DNA of 64,000 nt, taken from positions 1 through 64,000 of the forward strand of contig JAIWNE010000028.1 of assembly GCA_025331445.1 (NCBI GenBank), given 5' to 3'. A program made the position numbers and the translations under genes. The notes beneath the pieces are model-generated. The model was not told the origin of the DNA. It was given only the letters and a program-made list of their open reading frames with translations, and ran no database searches. Within the stretch, counting starts at the first letter, position 1; each line of letters begins with the position of its first letter. Positions 12,077 to 23,755 of this stretch are shown in pieces. This stretch comes from Blakeslea trispora (Eukaryota > Mucoromycota > Mucoromycetes > Mucorales > Choanephoraceae).

Positions 12077-12796
12077 CAGAAAAAAAGAAAACTACTTGCC
12101 TTGAGCTTGCCTTGACCTTGACCATAGCCTGAGAACCTTGGAAAAATGAGAGACAGAAAAGAGAGAAGGAGGGGGGAAAGTACTTTTTTTTTGTTTGTTT
12201 AAAAAGTGGCAAGACACTAGTTGACTGAAACACAACAAGAATAACAATATCTTCCCATTGCTCTACTAATGATTGCTTGGGTTCCTTCATAAGTCATTAG
12301 CAAATATCGCACATGTATCCATCATCATAGTCTTCTCAGTTGTAGGCTTGCTCAGCTTCAGGTTCTGTGCAGGATGCTTTCTCTCTCTTTTGAGGTCCTC
12401 TTTAACCCCTCTCTCTATTTTTTTTCTGTGCATAAAAATTTAGATGCGTCAAATTATCCTCATTCCTTTGTCTAATAAACAGTCCAATAGATAGCTCACT
12501 GGCTGATAATGTGTTACTTTTGAGCACCAAAAAAACATTGTTTGGGCTGCCCAAATTCACTGCTTATTAAGGTCGATTGTTCAACTAGCAACAAATAGAT
12601 TGCAAAAGACTAAAACGATTGAACACCTTTTTAACTCATATAAAAACTTGTGATGTCTGTAAGTATTATTGTAGAACAAGATAGAAAATAGAATTTTTAT
12701 TTAGGTGAAGAGAAAAAGTGTTAAACACGATAAAAAACTCTTCTTAAGGCAATCTGAGAAGGTATATGGTGGTTCAGATGCGATAAATACTGTTAA

Positions 12797-12936
12797 GATA
12801 CAGTTGGATAGGCCCAGTTGGATAGGCAGAGATGGATAGGCACGGTTGGAAGCAGAAATGGAAGCAGAAATAGAGACAGAAGCAGGGACCCAGCAAGGCA
12901 TCAGTAAAGGCATCAGTAAAGGCATCAGTAAAGGCA
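12797..12936. repeat. Cluster of short imperfect tandem repeats
   Basis: Successive small families: gttggatagg-type units at about 12803-12850, gaagcagaaat-type units at about 12849-12885, and three exact copies of the 12-mer ggcatcagtaaa at about 12897-12935. These create repetitive open frames on the minus strand (for example a PLLM repeat) that I do not regard as genes. Confidence 0.8.
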
Positions 12937-13123
12937 AGTCTTGAGTCGTTTAGTAATAGAGTCACCTCCAACAACAAAGCAAGACAAGAAAAGTAAGAAC
13001 GCAGAGGGTAAGCCTTCCTTGACTTACTTTTTTGAATAAGCCAAAGAAGACTCAGTTCTGTTCGCACTATCCCAAATCCTTAGCAAACCCCATACCAGTC
13101 AACTAACGAGGAATAGTACAAGT

Positions 13124-13264
13124 ATGTCTGTACCCGCTTCCTCTGCCCAGATCCCTACAGGACACGCTCATAGTGTTAACAGATCAGGCGGCGTAATTGC
13201 CCTCAGTCATTCCGACTTCAGTCCCAATACTAGAAAACGAGGGTCGTTCGCGAAAATGGACTAG
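13124..13264 (+). other. Short GC-rich open frame (46 codons), unrecognised
   Basis: A 141-bp frame from ATG to TAG in an island clearly richer in GC than its surroundings. Composition is like coding or retroelement DNA, but I recognise no motif and see no splice partner. It may be a fragment of a decayed mobile element. Confidence 0.2.
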
Positions 13265-13429
13265 ATTCCGGTCGTAAGCCACTTTATATAGGATCAGGAA
13301 AGGCAGCATCAGTCTTTGTCCTTACCCCCCATCAAGCTTGAAGTAGAGGCAGAAGCACCAAGAGAAGAAGAGAGAGGCAGAGAGAGGCAGAGAGAACGCG
13401 TAAAAAGGATTTGTAGAGCTTGAAAGCAT

Positions 13430-13500
13430 TTGTAGATTTGTAGTTTTGTAGTTTTGTAGTTTTGTAGTTTTGTAGTTTTGTAGTTTTGTAGTTTTGTAGA
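13430..13500. repeat. 8-bp minisatellite, unit tagttttg
   Basis: Seven uninterrupted copies of the octamer from 13441 to 13496, with degenerate copies on both sides (gtagattt variants). Confidence 0.9.
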
Positions 13501-14542
13501 TGGAAAGGCACGCGTATTTTCTTCTTTTTTGTAGATAACGTTTTTTTGCTCTTGGTGCAATAATAGACTTGCGTAGATTGCAGATTTTTAGGCTATGCAC
13601 GACAAAGCAAGTTAGATAACAGTACTAATAAAGAAGAGTATTTTGTTACTTGCCTTTGAGGTTGTCTGGGTGACAAAGTTTCAAGATGTAGTTGATTTGA
13701 CTTTGATAAAGAGAGAGAGGAAAAAAAGAGGGAGAAAATGATCATTACGTTCTATTTACTTCAAATACACACTGAAAAAAAAACCAGTCATCCAATCAGA
13801 GCCTGGCATCTCTCCATTCACTTATCTATCAGTAAAAAGAAAAAAAAACATGTGATAACCAATAGGATCAGTAAATTAGAGGGCGTTGAGAAGTAAACAA
13901 ACTAAGAGATGCCATGCTATTTCATGCCGACATTCACTCTCCTGTATTTTTGATTGTGACAGCCAAACTCCTCTTTAATTTACAGTGATACTTGTCCAAC
14001 AAGTCAGATAAGCTTAAAAGATGACATTCGAAAAGACTTCAGAAAGCAAACAAGTCACTAAAAATCTCTTTGAGATTGAACATATTTGTCGCAGGGACAG
14101 ACATGATTGACTTGTCTTGTGTTGTTTATTCTTACTGTGATTTTATTCATCTTTGAACATAACGAGGTTTCGGCTAGAAGTACCTTTTTTTTTCTTTTCT
14201 TGCTCCGCATAATTTCATGATTTTGGTGTTGGCTATGTGTTACTGCAATTGTAGAGGAGTTCTATATCCAAAGTCGTTAGCTGCATAATAAAACAAGTCT
14301 TTCGCATATTGTCGATTCCTTTCATTCTTCATTGTATCAGCTATGCAAAGAAAGAGAGACAGAAGTCAAGAGATAAATCTTGAGCAATACGTTGTGTCGT
14401 CACCATACAAAGGAGCCAATGAAATGACGCGAATGTTTACTATACAAAAAGCCTCATTTTATTGCCCTGTATTTTGACTTTCTCTCTTTATTACATATTT
14501 ATTTTACACACATACCTACATATACAGATCCAATAGTTTACA

Positions 14543-16147
14543 ATGATACCAGAACATAACACACTCAAATGGCAGTTACTTGTCTTTCTTTTGTTTTTAA
14601 ACTTTTTAATGTTATTATTATTTGAAGAAGATCGAAAAGAATCCGCACAAAGATCTGAAAATCCTGATGGCCATGATGAGATCTGGTAAGCTTATAAAAG
14701 ACCTCATATCAACAAAAAAAAAGTCATTTCTTTTTCTTTAACCGTCGTTACTAGGCAATGTATTGAAGAAGACTGTGAAGAAATTGAAGAAGACCGTGAA
14801 GATATTGAAGAAGACTGTGAAGAAATTGAAGGTAATCCAAATAATAAAAAAACAAAATGACTTATTCTCTGTTATAACGCGTATACTAACTCTTATTTTT
14901 TAGATAACGAACGCGAAGAAGCAGCCTCTCAATCAAATAATACAAGCGCATCTTATCAACCACAAGATACATCTGTATCGTTAGAATTGCCTGACCTCCA
15001 GCTATCCACCATAAAACAAACTACCAAGAAGATCATGAGTAGTCTCGCTGAGGAACGCGCCAACATGATTGCCCTTGTGCATTCTACTGTAAGTAAAAAG
15101 AATAAGATAAAATAGGACACAATTATATTAATTCAAAGCTACTTATACTAGGACTGTATTAACAAATTGGTATGCTTATTTCAATCTATTGATCCAAACG
15201 ATCCCAGCTATCAAATGGACTTACAAAATATGCTTGACCTCTTGCTTGCTTTGCGTAAGTGTTTTAACGTATGCATTTATTACTCCTTTGGCTAACAAAA
15301 TTCAATACTTAGTGGCTTTGAAGAATAAAAAGATTATTGACACGATTACACAAGATTGCAATATCAATACCATCATCCATATACTTGAATGTAAGTCATT
15401 TTCTTTGTAAAGCAAAGCAAAAGAAAAAGAGTAACTAACCACTCTGTAGTTGATACAGCATCTTCTAGCTTCAAGGTCAATCACCGAAGACAGCTTAAAA
15501 AAGCAGAAAATGCAAAGAAGCTAGTCGAGTTCAAGAACGAAGCAATTGAGCAGAAGATAAGACAGGCAATTAGACTGAAATACATCGAAAGCCTGTTGAA
15601 CCAATTCAACTGCTGGGGGTCAACCCCTTATAAACTAAAAGAGATCATTGGTATGCTGAACAATATGTATTTCGTGAATTGTAATGAGATTCTTGAATAC
15701 ATACAAAGCTCTGATTTTTTCTTAAATCAGCTGTTTAAATTAGCAAAAGAAGACATCAGAAAGAAAGAAGATGTCTTGAAGTTTGTAATCGAACTTCATG
15801 CCATGTCAAGGCACATGTTTCCTGACAGAAAAGAAGCATTGTTTAAGAAAATGCTAAACTTTGGATTAAATGATGTCTTGATCTTTGGTATTGAAAGCAA
15901 TGACATCTATCTATCAACCAATGCTGCTACCATGGTCAAGAAGCTCAGGAAGATGAAATTGAGCCAGGTCTCAAGGAAGAGGCCTCGGGAAGACGATGAA
16001 GTGACAGGGAATGACAGACCTGAAAAAGGCATAAGGCTTGATGTAGTTGCAGCTAGTGGCTTGACGAAGCCAAAGAGGTCGAGTACCGAGGCAGAGCTCG
16101 AGGATGATGGCAGGCCATCTAAAGGTGCTAGAGTAGGCCCAAAATAA
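14543..16147 (+). CDS. SMEK/PP4R3-domain protein with N-terminal membrane helix
   Basis: Six exons (14543-14685, 14755-14831, 14904-15088, 15152-15254, 15313-15390, 15450-16147) close in frame to 427 residues. Residues 10-27 form one strongly hydrophobic helix (LLVFLLFLNFLMLLLF), followed by an acidic tandem repeat (about 48-75, EEDCEEI/EEDREDI units). Residues about 136-360 match the SMEK domain of PP4 regulatory subunit 3: CINKLVCLFQ, then an IRQAIRLKYIESLL segment, FFLNQLFKLAKE, and ALFKKMLNFGLNDVLIFGIES. The tail has a KRPRED nuclear-localisation-like stretch and two related blocks (DRPEKGIRL, GRPSKGARV). Canonical PP4R3 is about 800 residues with an N-terminal EVH1-like domain, which is missing here. 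So this is a short divergent relative; targeting of PP4 is inference. Confidence 0.7.
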
Positions 16148-17116
16148 AAATATAGATGTAGAAAAGAACGAATAGGTTAGGTTGGTGCTTGTTCCCAAAG
16201 GAGTCTGGAGCTTCTATGTTAGTTTGTTTGATAACTGTTTATACGGTGTTGGTGCTTTTCTAAAGTTAAGTGATCATTGTATTGTTGACATTTCTTTTGC
16301 ATAGCCTTATATTGCTTATGGTTATTGCAGTAGTAACTGTTATTTCTGTCTTCTCTCTTGCTGTTCTCTCTTTAACTTATACAAGTAATCGATATTCATT
16401 GTTGTGAAAGTAGCTATCCTAAAGATGGCGTATGGCTCAGTAACGGAATAATTGAATACTATAGGCTTATGTATGAAAGGCATATATAGATGTCTATAAG
16501 GTAATAGATCAACTAGCATAGAAGTTTTACTGCATGCTCTCTGATCAAAGTCAACTAAGGTTGATTTTGACATGAGCTCAAAATAAAGCGATAAATCAAA
16601 GCTGTTTCGAGATTATGTCTGTTTAACAAGTCAACAAAAGCTAATTGAATCGCAAAAGAATGATTGGCTTGAGGATCGAAAAGTACCTTGATTTAGACAG
16701 TCTGTTTGTTTATTATGTCTGCTCTTTATCTTCTTTTTTTTTTTTGCTCTTTTGTGTGAATCCTCACTTCTTGATTGATACTCTCTTTTAGTCTCAATTG
16801 CTACCGATAATCATCTGTTGCTATAGGTGAGCTAAAGCTTTCTGTTAAAACCTATTAAAGCCATGACCTTTCCAGACCACACAACAACTCTTACTCTCAT
16901 CATCTTTAGTTCTACTCTTTACAACTTATATGATACTCTGATAGCCCTTTGTCACTCTCATCAGTACATTTTATCACAGAATTGTACCTGGCATGCTCAC
17001 CAAGACTGTAACCACATGATGTTAGACTATTTGAACAAAAGCCTTCATCATCATATATGTACTGAAATTTCGAATTAAATATTGTCCGATCACGTGATAT
17101 GAGAATTTAGTTCCCC

Positions 17117-17290
17117 GACTTGGATCAAGCCTAAGCCAGCGTGGGAGGGGGTTCAAGGGGGAGGGACGACCCTCCCCCTCATGCGAAGCCAGCATTAGTC
17201 AGAAACGGTGGATTGAGCTTTAGACAGCTGGGAGGGGGTTCAAGGGGGAGGGTTGTCCCTCCCCCTCACGTGAAGCAAGGTTGAATCAAT
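17117..17290. repeat. Two tandem ~88-bp units, each with a perfect GC hairpin and a G4 motif
   Basis: Unit 1 starts near 17117 and unit 2 near 17205. Each carries GGG-A-GGGGG-TTCAA-GGGGG-A-GGG (17143-17165 and 17230-17252), a textbook four-run G-quadruplex pattern, whose second half pairs perfectly with CCCTCCCCC. The 9-bp stems are 17157-17165/17170-17178 and 17244-17252/17257-17265. The loops are acga in one copy and ttgt in the other. The flanks are more diverged (ggatcaagcctaagccagc versus ggattgagctttagacagc). Confidence 0.85.
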
Positions 17291-18039
17291 TCATTGCAAA
17301 GGTCCATCCTAAAAATCATTTCATCCAAGTATTTGACAATGGAAGCCTTTTGTATGTATTTGTAAGTTTTACATTTAGGAATGTCACTGTAGACTTTATA
17401 AACAAAAAATTGCTTGATCTGATACAAGATAGCCTGTAAATTCAATCTCTTCTGATAAAGCTGATTATTTTGATGAAAACATCAGTAACATTGAGGTCTA
17501 TAGAGTTTCAAATGAATATCTACAAACAACAAACACAGATAATTCTCTGCCTGCCAGGTCAACTTTAAAAGTAGAGAGTATTACAACGCTACTTAAAAAT
17601 TTTGGTCCTCAAAGAGGTCTATGCAATGGTTGTAGGCTAATCTTAAAAAGCATTCGTTCAGTAAGTCCTTGAAGTTGCAATGATGAATGATCCGAGCAAT
17701 GATTATAAGCAAACCGAGAGTACTCATGAAATAACCATTACTACTTTGGGAGGTAATCATCCGTTTACTTTGTCAAAAAAGCAATTTCCTATCAAGCTAA
17801 GCTTTAACATGACTATTAAAAAGATTTGATTTTCGTTTTTCTTTATTCAGACATGGCCGGTTATATATTATATTCTCTCAATGCGCTGACGTTCAAGAAA
17901 TTGGTGCTCTACTTCAATAAAAACTACTTAAAATATTTTATCCTGCACTTTTTTGTAAAAAAAAAATATCGTTATTTTTTAAACAATACTTTATCATCAA
18001 AATATCATGCAAGTTTGAGTGTGGGTAATTAAAGTGAGG

Positions 18040-18110
18040 ACCAGGATCCAAACCGAAGGCGACGACGACCGTTAAACGAGCGTAGCGAGTAGGGCGGCTA
18101 GTTTTATGGT
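18040..18110. other. Small GC-rich island with palindrome-like core
   Basis: A block much richer in GC than its surroundings, containing gacgacgac and the near-palindromic gagcgtagcgag. It lies between AT-rich spacers and encodes no frame I recognise. It looks like a dispersed repeat fragment, but I cannot search other copies. Confidence 0.35.
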
Positions 18111-18777
18111 ACTGAATGTTTCCCATACGTAACTCACATCACTCTATTTGCCACACTGTTTTTTATTCATCCATCAATATCCTCTTTCCCTATCGTTCAA
18201 CGCAATACGATGTAATACTGTATCACTCCTTGAATGGCTATCTCTTTTCCTTCTTCTTCATTCTGCAGCTTAACTCTCAACTCTCTGATGCTTCATGCTT
18301 GCTGACTGAACACGCTATGTCTGATACTGATGGTCTGTCTGTCTACTGTGTCTAAGCCTCCAATCAACACTCAGGCTTACCAGCTAAAAGTAGATGTTAT
18401 ACCGGTTAAAAGAAAGAAAGAAAGAAAAAGGGCCGCAGAATAGATTGCAGCCGATACCTTGGTGATTGAACAGCAACAACAGCCAAAATATAAAGTATGC
18501 TTGTAGGTACCTTTATTTCGAGTCACTGTCTAAACGATAAACCAAACGAAGCAAAATGCAATAAAAAGCATAGCTCTCTTTCCATTCAATCACTCTGCGT
18601 CTGTCAATACAAGTTGCCGGTTCTTTTCTCTCTCTCTCTCTCTTTTCTTTTGGCACTAATCAGTTGTTCTACGCGTTCTTATTTTGCATCTCGGTATATT
18701 TCAACAGTGATAGTGTTGGTGATAATAGTCGGCACTGACAACGATGAATTTCGAACGCATCCTCAATAGATACAATG

Positions 18778-18867
18778 AAATAAAAATAATAAAAATAATA
18801 AAAATAATAAAAATAATAAAAATAATAAAAATAATAAAAATAATAAAAATAATAAAAATAATAAAAA
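18778..18867. repeat. 9-bp satellite, unit taataaaaa
   Basis: About ten head-to-tail copies of the nonamer. Because nine is divisible by three, all frames stay open and produce artificial (IKI)n or (YYF)n peptides on the two strands. Confidence 0.92.
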
Positions 18868-19579
18868 TCCAAAATCTCTTGAATCGGGTTCGCTGTTTGA
18901 TATCTTTGGTTCCCCTTCCATTTTGAGTCACTCTTGACTCGCATGGATTGGAATAGAGCAGGCCAGACTTTGCAATCAGTCTGGATAGCCCCCATTTGCT
19001 AGACATGAGAGAGTAAACAAACTAGACTGTGGATATCAATGCTTTAGTAAACTTTATGCGCAAAACTATCCAGACATGCGCATGAAAATGGACTGACTCG
19101 ATCGGTTGAATAGCTCAATTAGATACAAAATACCCAAAAGTAATGATATTAACACACACACAACTGAGGATCCAATTTATGCAGATTTTGTCATTCACGC
19201 ATACATTCGTATAGCTTTATTCGCAAAGAGCGATAGAAACCTTTCTCTTTATTTGTTGCAATACAGAAAGGCTTTACAGCTACAATGTACCTTTTGTTGT
19301 AGTATCAAATGATGAAATTTCAAAATGAATGGCATCTTGACCATTTGAGTATTTATACAGAAGACTGCAACAAAGTGCAGTTATTGTCTGCAGCTTAGTT
19401 TACTCATACTAAAATATTGATAAATCGCATAAACATATTGCACGCGAATCATTGAAACAATAAAAAGACAAAAAAGTAAACACAACACAAAATAGGGCTT
19501 ATGTATAGGTTTTCACAATCAAGTTCATTTTTTCTTTTTTTATTAATTATAACAGAAAAGGGCAACAAGTGCCCTCTTC

Positions 19580-19725
19580 TCCCCTAACCCCAACAGATTC
19601 AGCAGAGGTATTATTAACATGCCTATAGAGAACGCACATCCCGTTCATCTTGTCCCCTTAGCCCAACAAACTCAGCAGAGGTGTCATGACACATGCCTAT
19701 AGAGAACGACCATCCCGTTCATCTT
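19580..19725. repeat. Tandem duplication of a ~73-bp unit
   Basis: Units 19580-19651 and 19653-19725 share cagcagaggt, the exact block atgcctatagagaacg, and catcccgttcatctt. Differences cluster in the middle of the unit (tattattaac versus tgtcatgacac). The unit is GC-richer than its surroundings and non-coding. Confidence 0.85.
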
Positions 19726-21773
19726 AAATGGATAAAGAAAAAAAAAGAAGAAAAAAAGGCGAAAAATGAAGCCTTTTTATATCTTTTTGACAGCACTCAA
19801 TCACATGTTGGACTGGACTGCTGAAATTTGCCTGCCGATCCTTTGGGACTGTCTTTTTATTGTTTTCCCACACCTTGACTTCCTTTTACTACCACTGTAT
19901 ACCTTGCAAACAGAAACGGAGGGGAAAAGAGATCAAGAGCAAGAAAAAGAAGAGTCAGGAAAGCAAAGAAGCAAACTGGATTTCTTTGCCTCTTACTTCA
20001 CTTACTTATAAACTCCTTTTCAAAAAAAAGGCATTGATTATTATAACACTTGTCCAACCATTGAGATTGCTGGTCAGTGCATGTAAACTCCGCTTTTAGG
20101 TTCCTCAGTAACAAAAAGCAAACACTTTGTTTTACTACACAAACATAAGGTGTTTGTTTTTTTTCCTTGTTAAAAAGAGCTTGAATTAAGACCTTTGTCT
20201 TGGTAAATGACGCAGTAATTACTAGAGCCAAAGAATGTCTTTTTTGCTATATTTGCTCTATCTCTTGCAATTAATGATCAGAGTTATTTGTATGCTAAAT
20301 AGGAATGACCGTGTTGTTGGCTGAGATATATTTCATAACGCTGGGAAGCCTTTATTTTTTTGTTCTTATTCAATCATAGTATTTCAATACACGATGCTCA
20401 AGATCAACATTTAATAGCATGAAAACAGTCAACATACATACTTGAATTTAATAGTTGGAGAGAATGCATTGAATTTACCAACTCTTCTAAAGGCTTAAAT
20501 CAAGGTGTTCCAACGCCCTAGATGGTGTTTATAGCCATAGCATGCCACAACACAAAATAGAAAAGAAGAGAGAATACGCTGAGCTTTAATTTTTCTTTTA
20601 CTATAGAAGGATAAGCATTGATACTCTGGATGATCTTCTACAAAGTTCTCACTTTAAACTAAACTGTAGAAGAGAAATACATGTAATTTTTTTTTTCTTA
20701 TTAAAACATACTGTTGTTTGCAACACTCCAAGTATTTGAACCAAGATGAATGATCCTCAATATCGATTTAGAAAGAAATATACCAGAGCTTGTTGTCAGT
20801 TTGGACAGCAGGTTCTGTTATCGAAATATGTACATGCTTACTATCCTTTCACTACAGAGCCATGGTAAAGAAGAGCAGTATTGCTTGTATGCAGATAAAG
20901 ATCTTTTGTTTAGCCTGATGAGACCAGTTTAAATGAGTTGCCCAACCATCTTGTTACAGACAATAGGTGAAGCTTTTGTTAATGTAGTTCTCTCAACCCA
21001 ATCATACCCCAATTTCAGCAAATAATACACAACTGGTTGAAAAAAAAAAAGGGAAGAAGGGTTGCGTCATTCAGGATATATGATTGAATAGGAAATTCAA
21101 TGATGGTCTATTGTCATCTAATATCAAACATGTACAATAAAAAGACTCTCTTCTATCATTTCAGTAGTGGAAGAGAAGAGCTGTCCAACATCAATTTCTT
21201 TCTCATCTTCTAAGGATTCTAATTGACTAAGTTAATCTAGGGGAATGCTTATCATCCGCTGAATAGGCTAACTTTAGTGCTTTATAGAATATTTCTGACG
21301 TTCAAAAGAGCAACAGACAATAAGGCAAAGAATGAGAGGATTTAGTTCAAAAGATGGGTGACACTCAGTATGATGGATAAGCTTACATTTTATTACAGAC
21401 AAGAGCCTCTTTTTTTTTCTCAAAACAAGCCTATTTGGGTTCCCCTCGCCATAGGGGAATACATGCGATTCTCAAACATCCAATCAAGTTACTGGTAGGT
21501 GTTGCAATAAAATGAAGGCTCTTGGAATAGTGATGTAGAATGAAATAGCTGTGCTTGTCACAAGATATGATACATTTTTGTTTATTCTAAATCCTAATAC
21601 AGAAGGTGTGTTCCACTCCCTTTTTTTTTTCATTATTCTACACTCCCCCCTTTGTTTAATTAACATACTTGAATCATTTTAGACATCTTTAAGGAAAGGA
21701 AAGCTTTGGCAGCACACATTTGATTGAGTGAAAAACAAATAGTGATAAAAGACATGGACTAGTTTTTATTTTC

Positions 21774-23066
21774 TTAAGCATGATGATTAGCCATTGCTTG
21801 ATCAATATTCTGAAGCATAGCAGTAGTACGACTCAGAAGAGATGTGAGATTAGTGACTTCACGCTTCAATTCAATACGATGGGCTTCAAGTACTTCTTGT
21901 GTAGGTTGATGGTTACGATGACTAGACTGAAAGAGGCCACTAAAGACAGAAGGATCTGTTGAATGTTTGTTGGGGGAGAGAGGAGGCAGGATTTCGTCGT
22001 AAGGAACTAAGGGTGGAGAAGGCAAACTAGGCAAACTTCTGTCTTGACGTTCAATCTCAGGGTTCAAAAGACAAGCAAGATTGTTCTTGAGAGGACGCAT
22101 GGGAGGAGAAGGAAGATAACGAGTAGGCTGGAAAGCATTGGGTTCAATAGGATCAGGAGAAGATCTTAAAGAAGAAGGCTGTTCTACCACTGCCTCTGAA
22201 GTAGGCAAGGGCAAGAGAGGACGTAGATGCTCAATACGCTTAGATGAGTCATCAGATTGATCTGTCACCAGGCGACGTTTGGTGCCACAAGATTGGATGG
22301 TTTGGCAATGAATGACGACAGGCTTATGAGTAACCATGGTAGCTGCTGTCACTCTCTTACGGCGTTTGATGGTAGATCGTTTCATGGCAATCGGTCGATG
22401 TACACTATGAAGTTTAAAGTAAAGTCCACATGCATTACAGATAGGTTGACCTGATTCATCGCGTCTCCATAAAGGTGTGGTTGTTGTCTGACAATTGGCA
22501 CAGATGAGAGCAGAAGAAGAAGAAATGGGATCTTCATGACTGATTTCTTTTTGATCTGGTTGTTTGGGTTGAATGATCATGGCAGGAGGTGCAGGAGCCA
22601 ACAGAAGGGGGGCAGGTGAGATACGAGGAGCAAGAGCAATAGGCAAGTTTGTCTTTGGACGTTTGTATGAGTTACGCTTCAACCAAACAGGACGTGTTGT
22701 ATTACGGGCCTTGTAATAAAGACCACAGGCATTGCAGATAGTCTCTCCAACAGGAGATCTTCGCCATAGAGGAGTGGTAGTGGTACCACAGTTCGAACAC
22801 GAGGTGACGGCTGTACTTCCAATGTCCGATGTCGCAACACTGGAGTTGCTCGGCTCAATAAGCATAGCATGATTGGTGGAAGAGGCAGAAACCTGCGTTT
22901 GTTGTTCGAAGCCAGATAATGGATCACTCTGGACTTTTTTTTGTTGTTGTTGAATCACATTGTTCTTGGACAATTGGTCTAAAGGTTGTATTAACGGGCA
23001 CTTGTGACATGAATCTACACTGGTGGATGTGGATGGCTTATTATAAAAAGGTGACTTTACAGTCAT
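21774..23066 (-). CDS. Two-finger GATA transcription factor lacking the Cys-rich linker
   Basis: A single exon encodes 430 residues. Two type-IV zinc fingers are intact: C90-X2-C93-X17-C111-X2-C114 and C189-X2-C192-X17-C210-X2-C213, both with TTTTPLWRR and CNACGLY. The second finger is followed by the basic tail [10 protein letters not shown]. This two-finger layout is that of fungal iron-siderophore regulators (Fep1, SreA, Urbs1, Sfu1). However, the segment between the fingers (115-188) is Pro/Ala-rich and contains no cysteine, whereas those regulators have a CX5CX8CX2C motif there. The C-terminus (about 390-425) is a predicted amphipathic coil. It is a paralog of the gene at 38909 and is divergent from the eIF1 gene, sharing a 690-bp intergenic region. 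Confidence 0.9.
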   Translation of the reverse strand: MTVKSPFYNKPSTSTSVDSCHKCPLIQPLDQLSKNNVIQQQQKKVQSDPLSGFEQQTQVSASSTNHAMLIEPSNSSVATSDIGSTAVTSCSNCGTTTTPLWRRSPVGETICNACGLYYKARNTTRPVWLKRNSYKRPKTNLPIALAPRISPAPLLLAPAPPAMIIQPKQPDQKEISHEDPISSSSALICANCQTTTTPLWRRDESGQPICNACGLYFKLHSVHRPIAMKRSTIKRRKRVTAATMVTHKPVVIHCQTIQSCGTKRRLVTDQSDDSSKRIEHLRPLLPLPTSEAVVEQPSSLRSSPDPIEPNAFQPTRYLPSPPMRPLKNNLACLLNPEIERQDRSLPSLPSPPLVPYDEILPPLSPNKHSTDPSVFSGLFQSSHRNHQPTQEVLEAHRIELKREVTNLTSLLSRTTAMLQNIDQAMANHHA

Positions 23067-23755
23067 TTTTAAAGAAAAAAAAAGAAAAAGAAAATAATGA
23101 AAATTTTTATGGTTTTTTTTTTATTTTATTTATCTTATTTTACGCTGATAGATTAGCGATTTAAAGCGTATCTGATTGGCTAGTGATAGCTAACCTTCAA
23201 TCTACTCTCTTTACACCTATTGCATCGGAGAAAATAGTAGCCAATCAAAAACGAGTTGTTATCTTTCAATTTGTTTATCTTTTTTCTAGGGGATCCATCT
23301 CACTTTTTTTTTTTATATGTGTGTGTTTTCTCTCCTGAGTCTCTAAAAATAAAAAAAAGCAGAGAAAATTAAATCCTCGGAAAGAATGAATGTACATTTT
23401 ATTACAAGAAATCAAGAGATAAGAATTCCCAAAATAAGAGAAAGCGATTTTTTTTTTGTTTCAATCAAACTCCATCTTATCTTTATGTTTTTTTTGCCCT
23501 CTTTTTTTGGACCTTTTTTTTCTTGGATTCTCTAATTGCCCTCCCCCCCTTTAACTTACTGCTTGAATAACTAGACTAAATTTAGCTGTTAAAACAATGA
23601 GTAACCTATATTCTATGTGGCAAAGTAAAAAAAAAAAAAAAAACATTAAATAGCTCTGCTATCATTTTCACACACGTTTTTTTTCTTCTTCTTCTTCTTC
23701 TTTACTTTTTTTCCCCCCTTTCTTACATAGTGTCATTGTTTGTACCAACTAGTTC

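Larger units (their letters stand above)
10194..14542. other. 4.3-kb gene-poor region with minisatellites
   Basis: No conserved coding sequence recognised. The stretch holds AC and GA microsatellites, three short minisatellite blocks (listed separately), a small GC-richer island near 13.1-13.27 kb, and many homopolymers. Open frames such as those near 10.7-11.2 kb and 12.7-13.1 kb are low-complexity or repeat-driven and have no consistent codon use. Confidence 0.5.
16148..21773. other. 5.6-kb gene-poor region with structured repeats
   Basis: No conserved gene recognised. The open frame at 19766-20011 (81 codons, one hydrophobic half and one charged half) and frame 18116-18355 have no family pattern. 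The region contains the duplicated hairpin unit, a 9-bp satellite, a 73-bp duplication and a small GC-rich island, listed separately. The last part (20.2-21.7 kb) is plain AT-rich spacer before the convergently placed 3' end of the GATA gene. Confidence 0.5.

Noticed and set aside
12701..13067. Minus-strand frames with PLLM-type repeats
   Set aside because: Produced by the 12-bp ggcatcagtaaa repeat; no start context or homology.
18669..19006. Frames encoding (FYY)n and (FII)n repeats
   Set aside because: Direct translation of the 9-bp satellite, which keeps all frames open.
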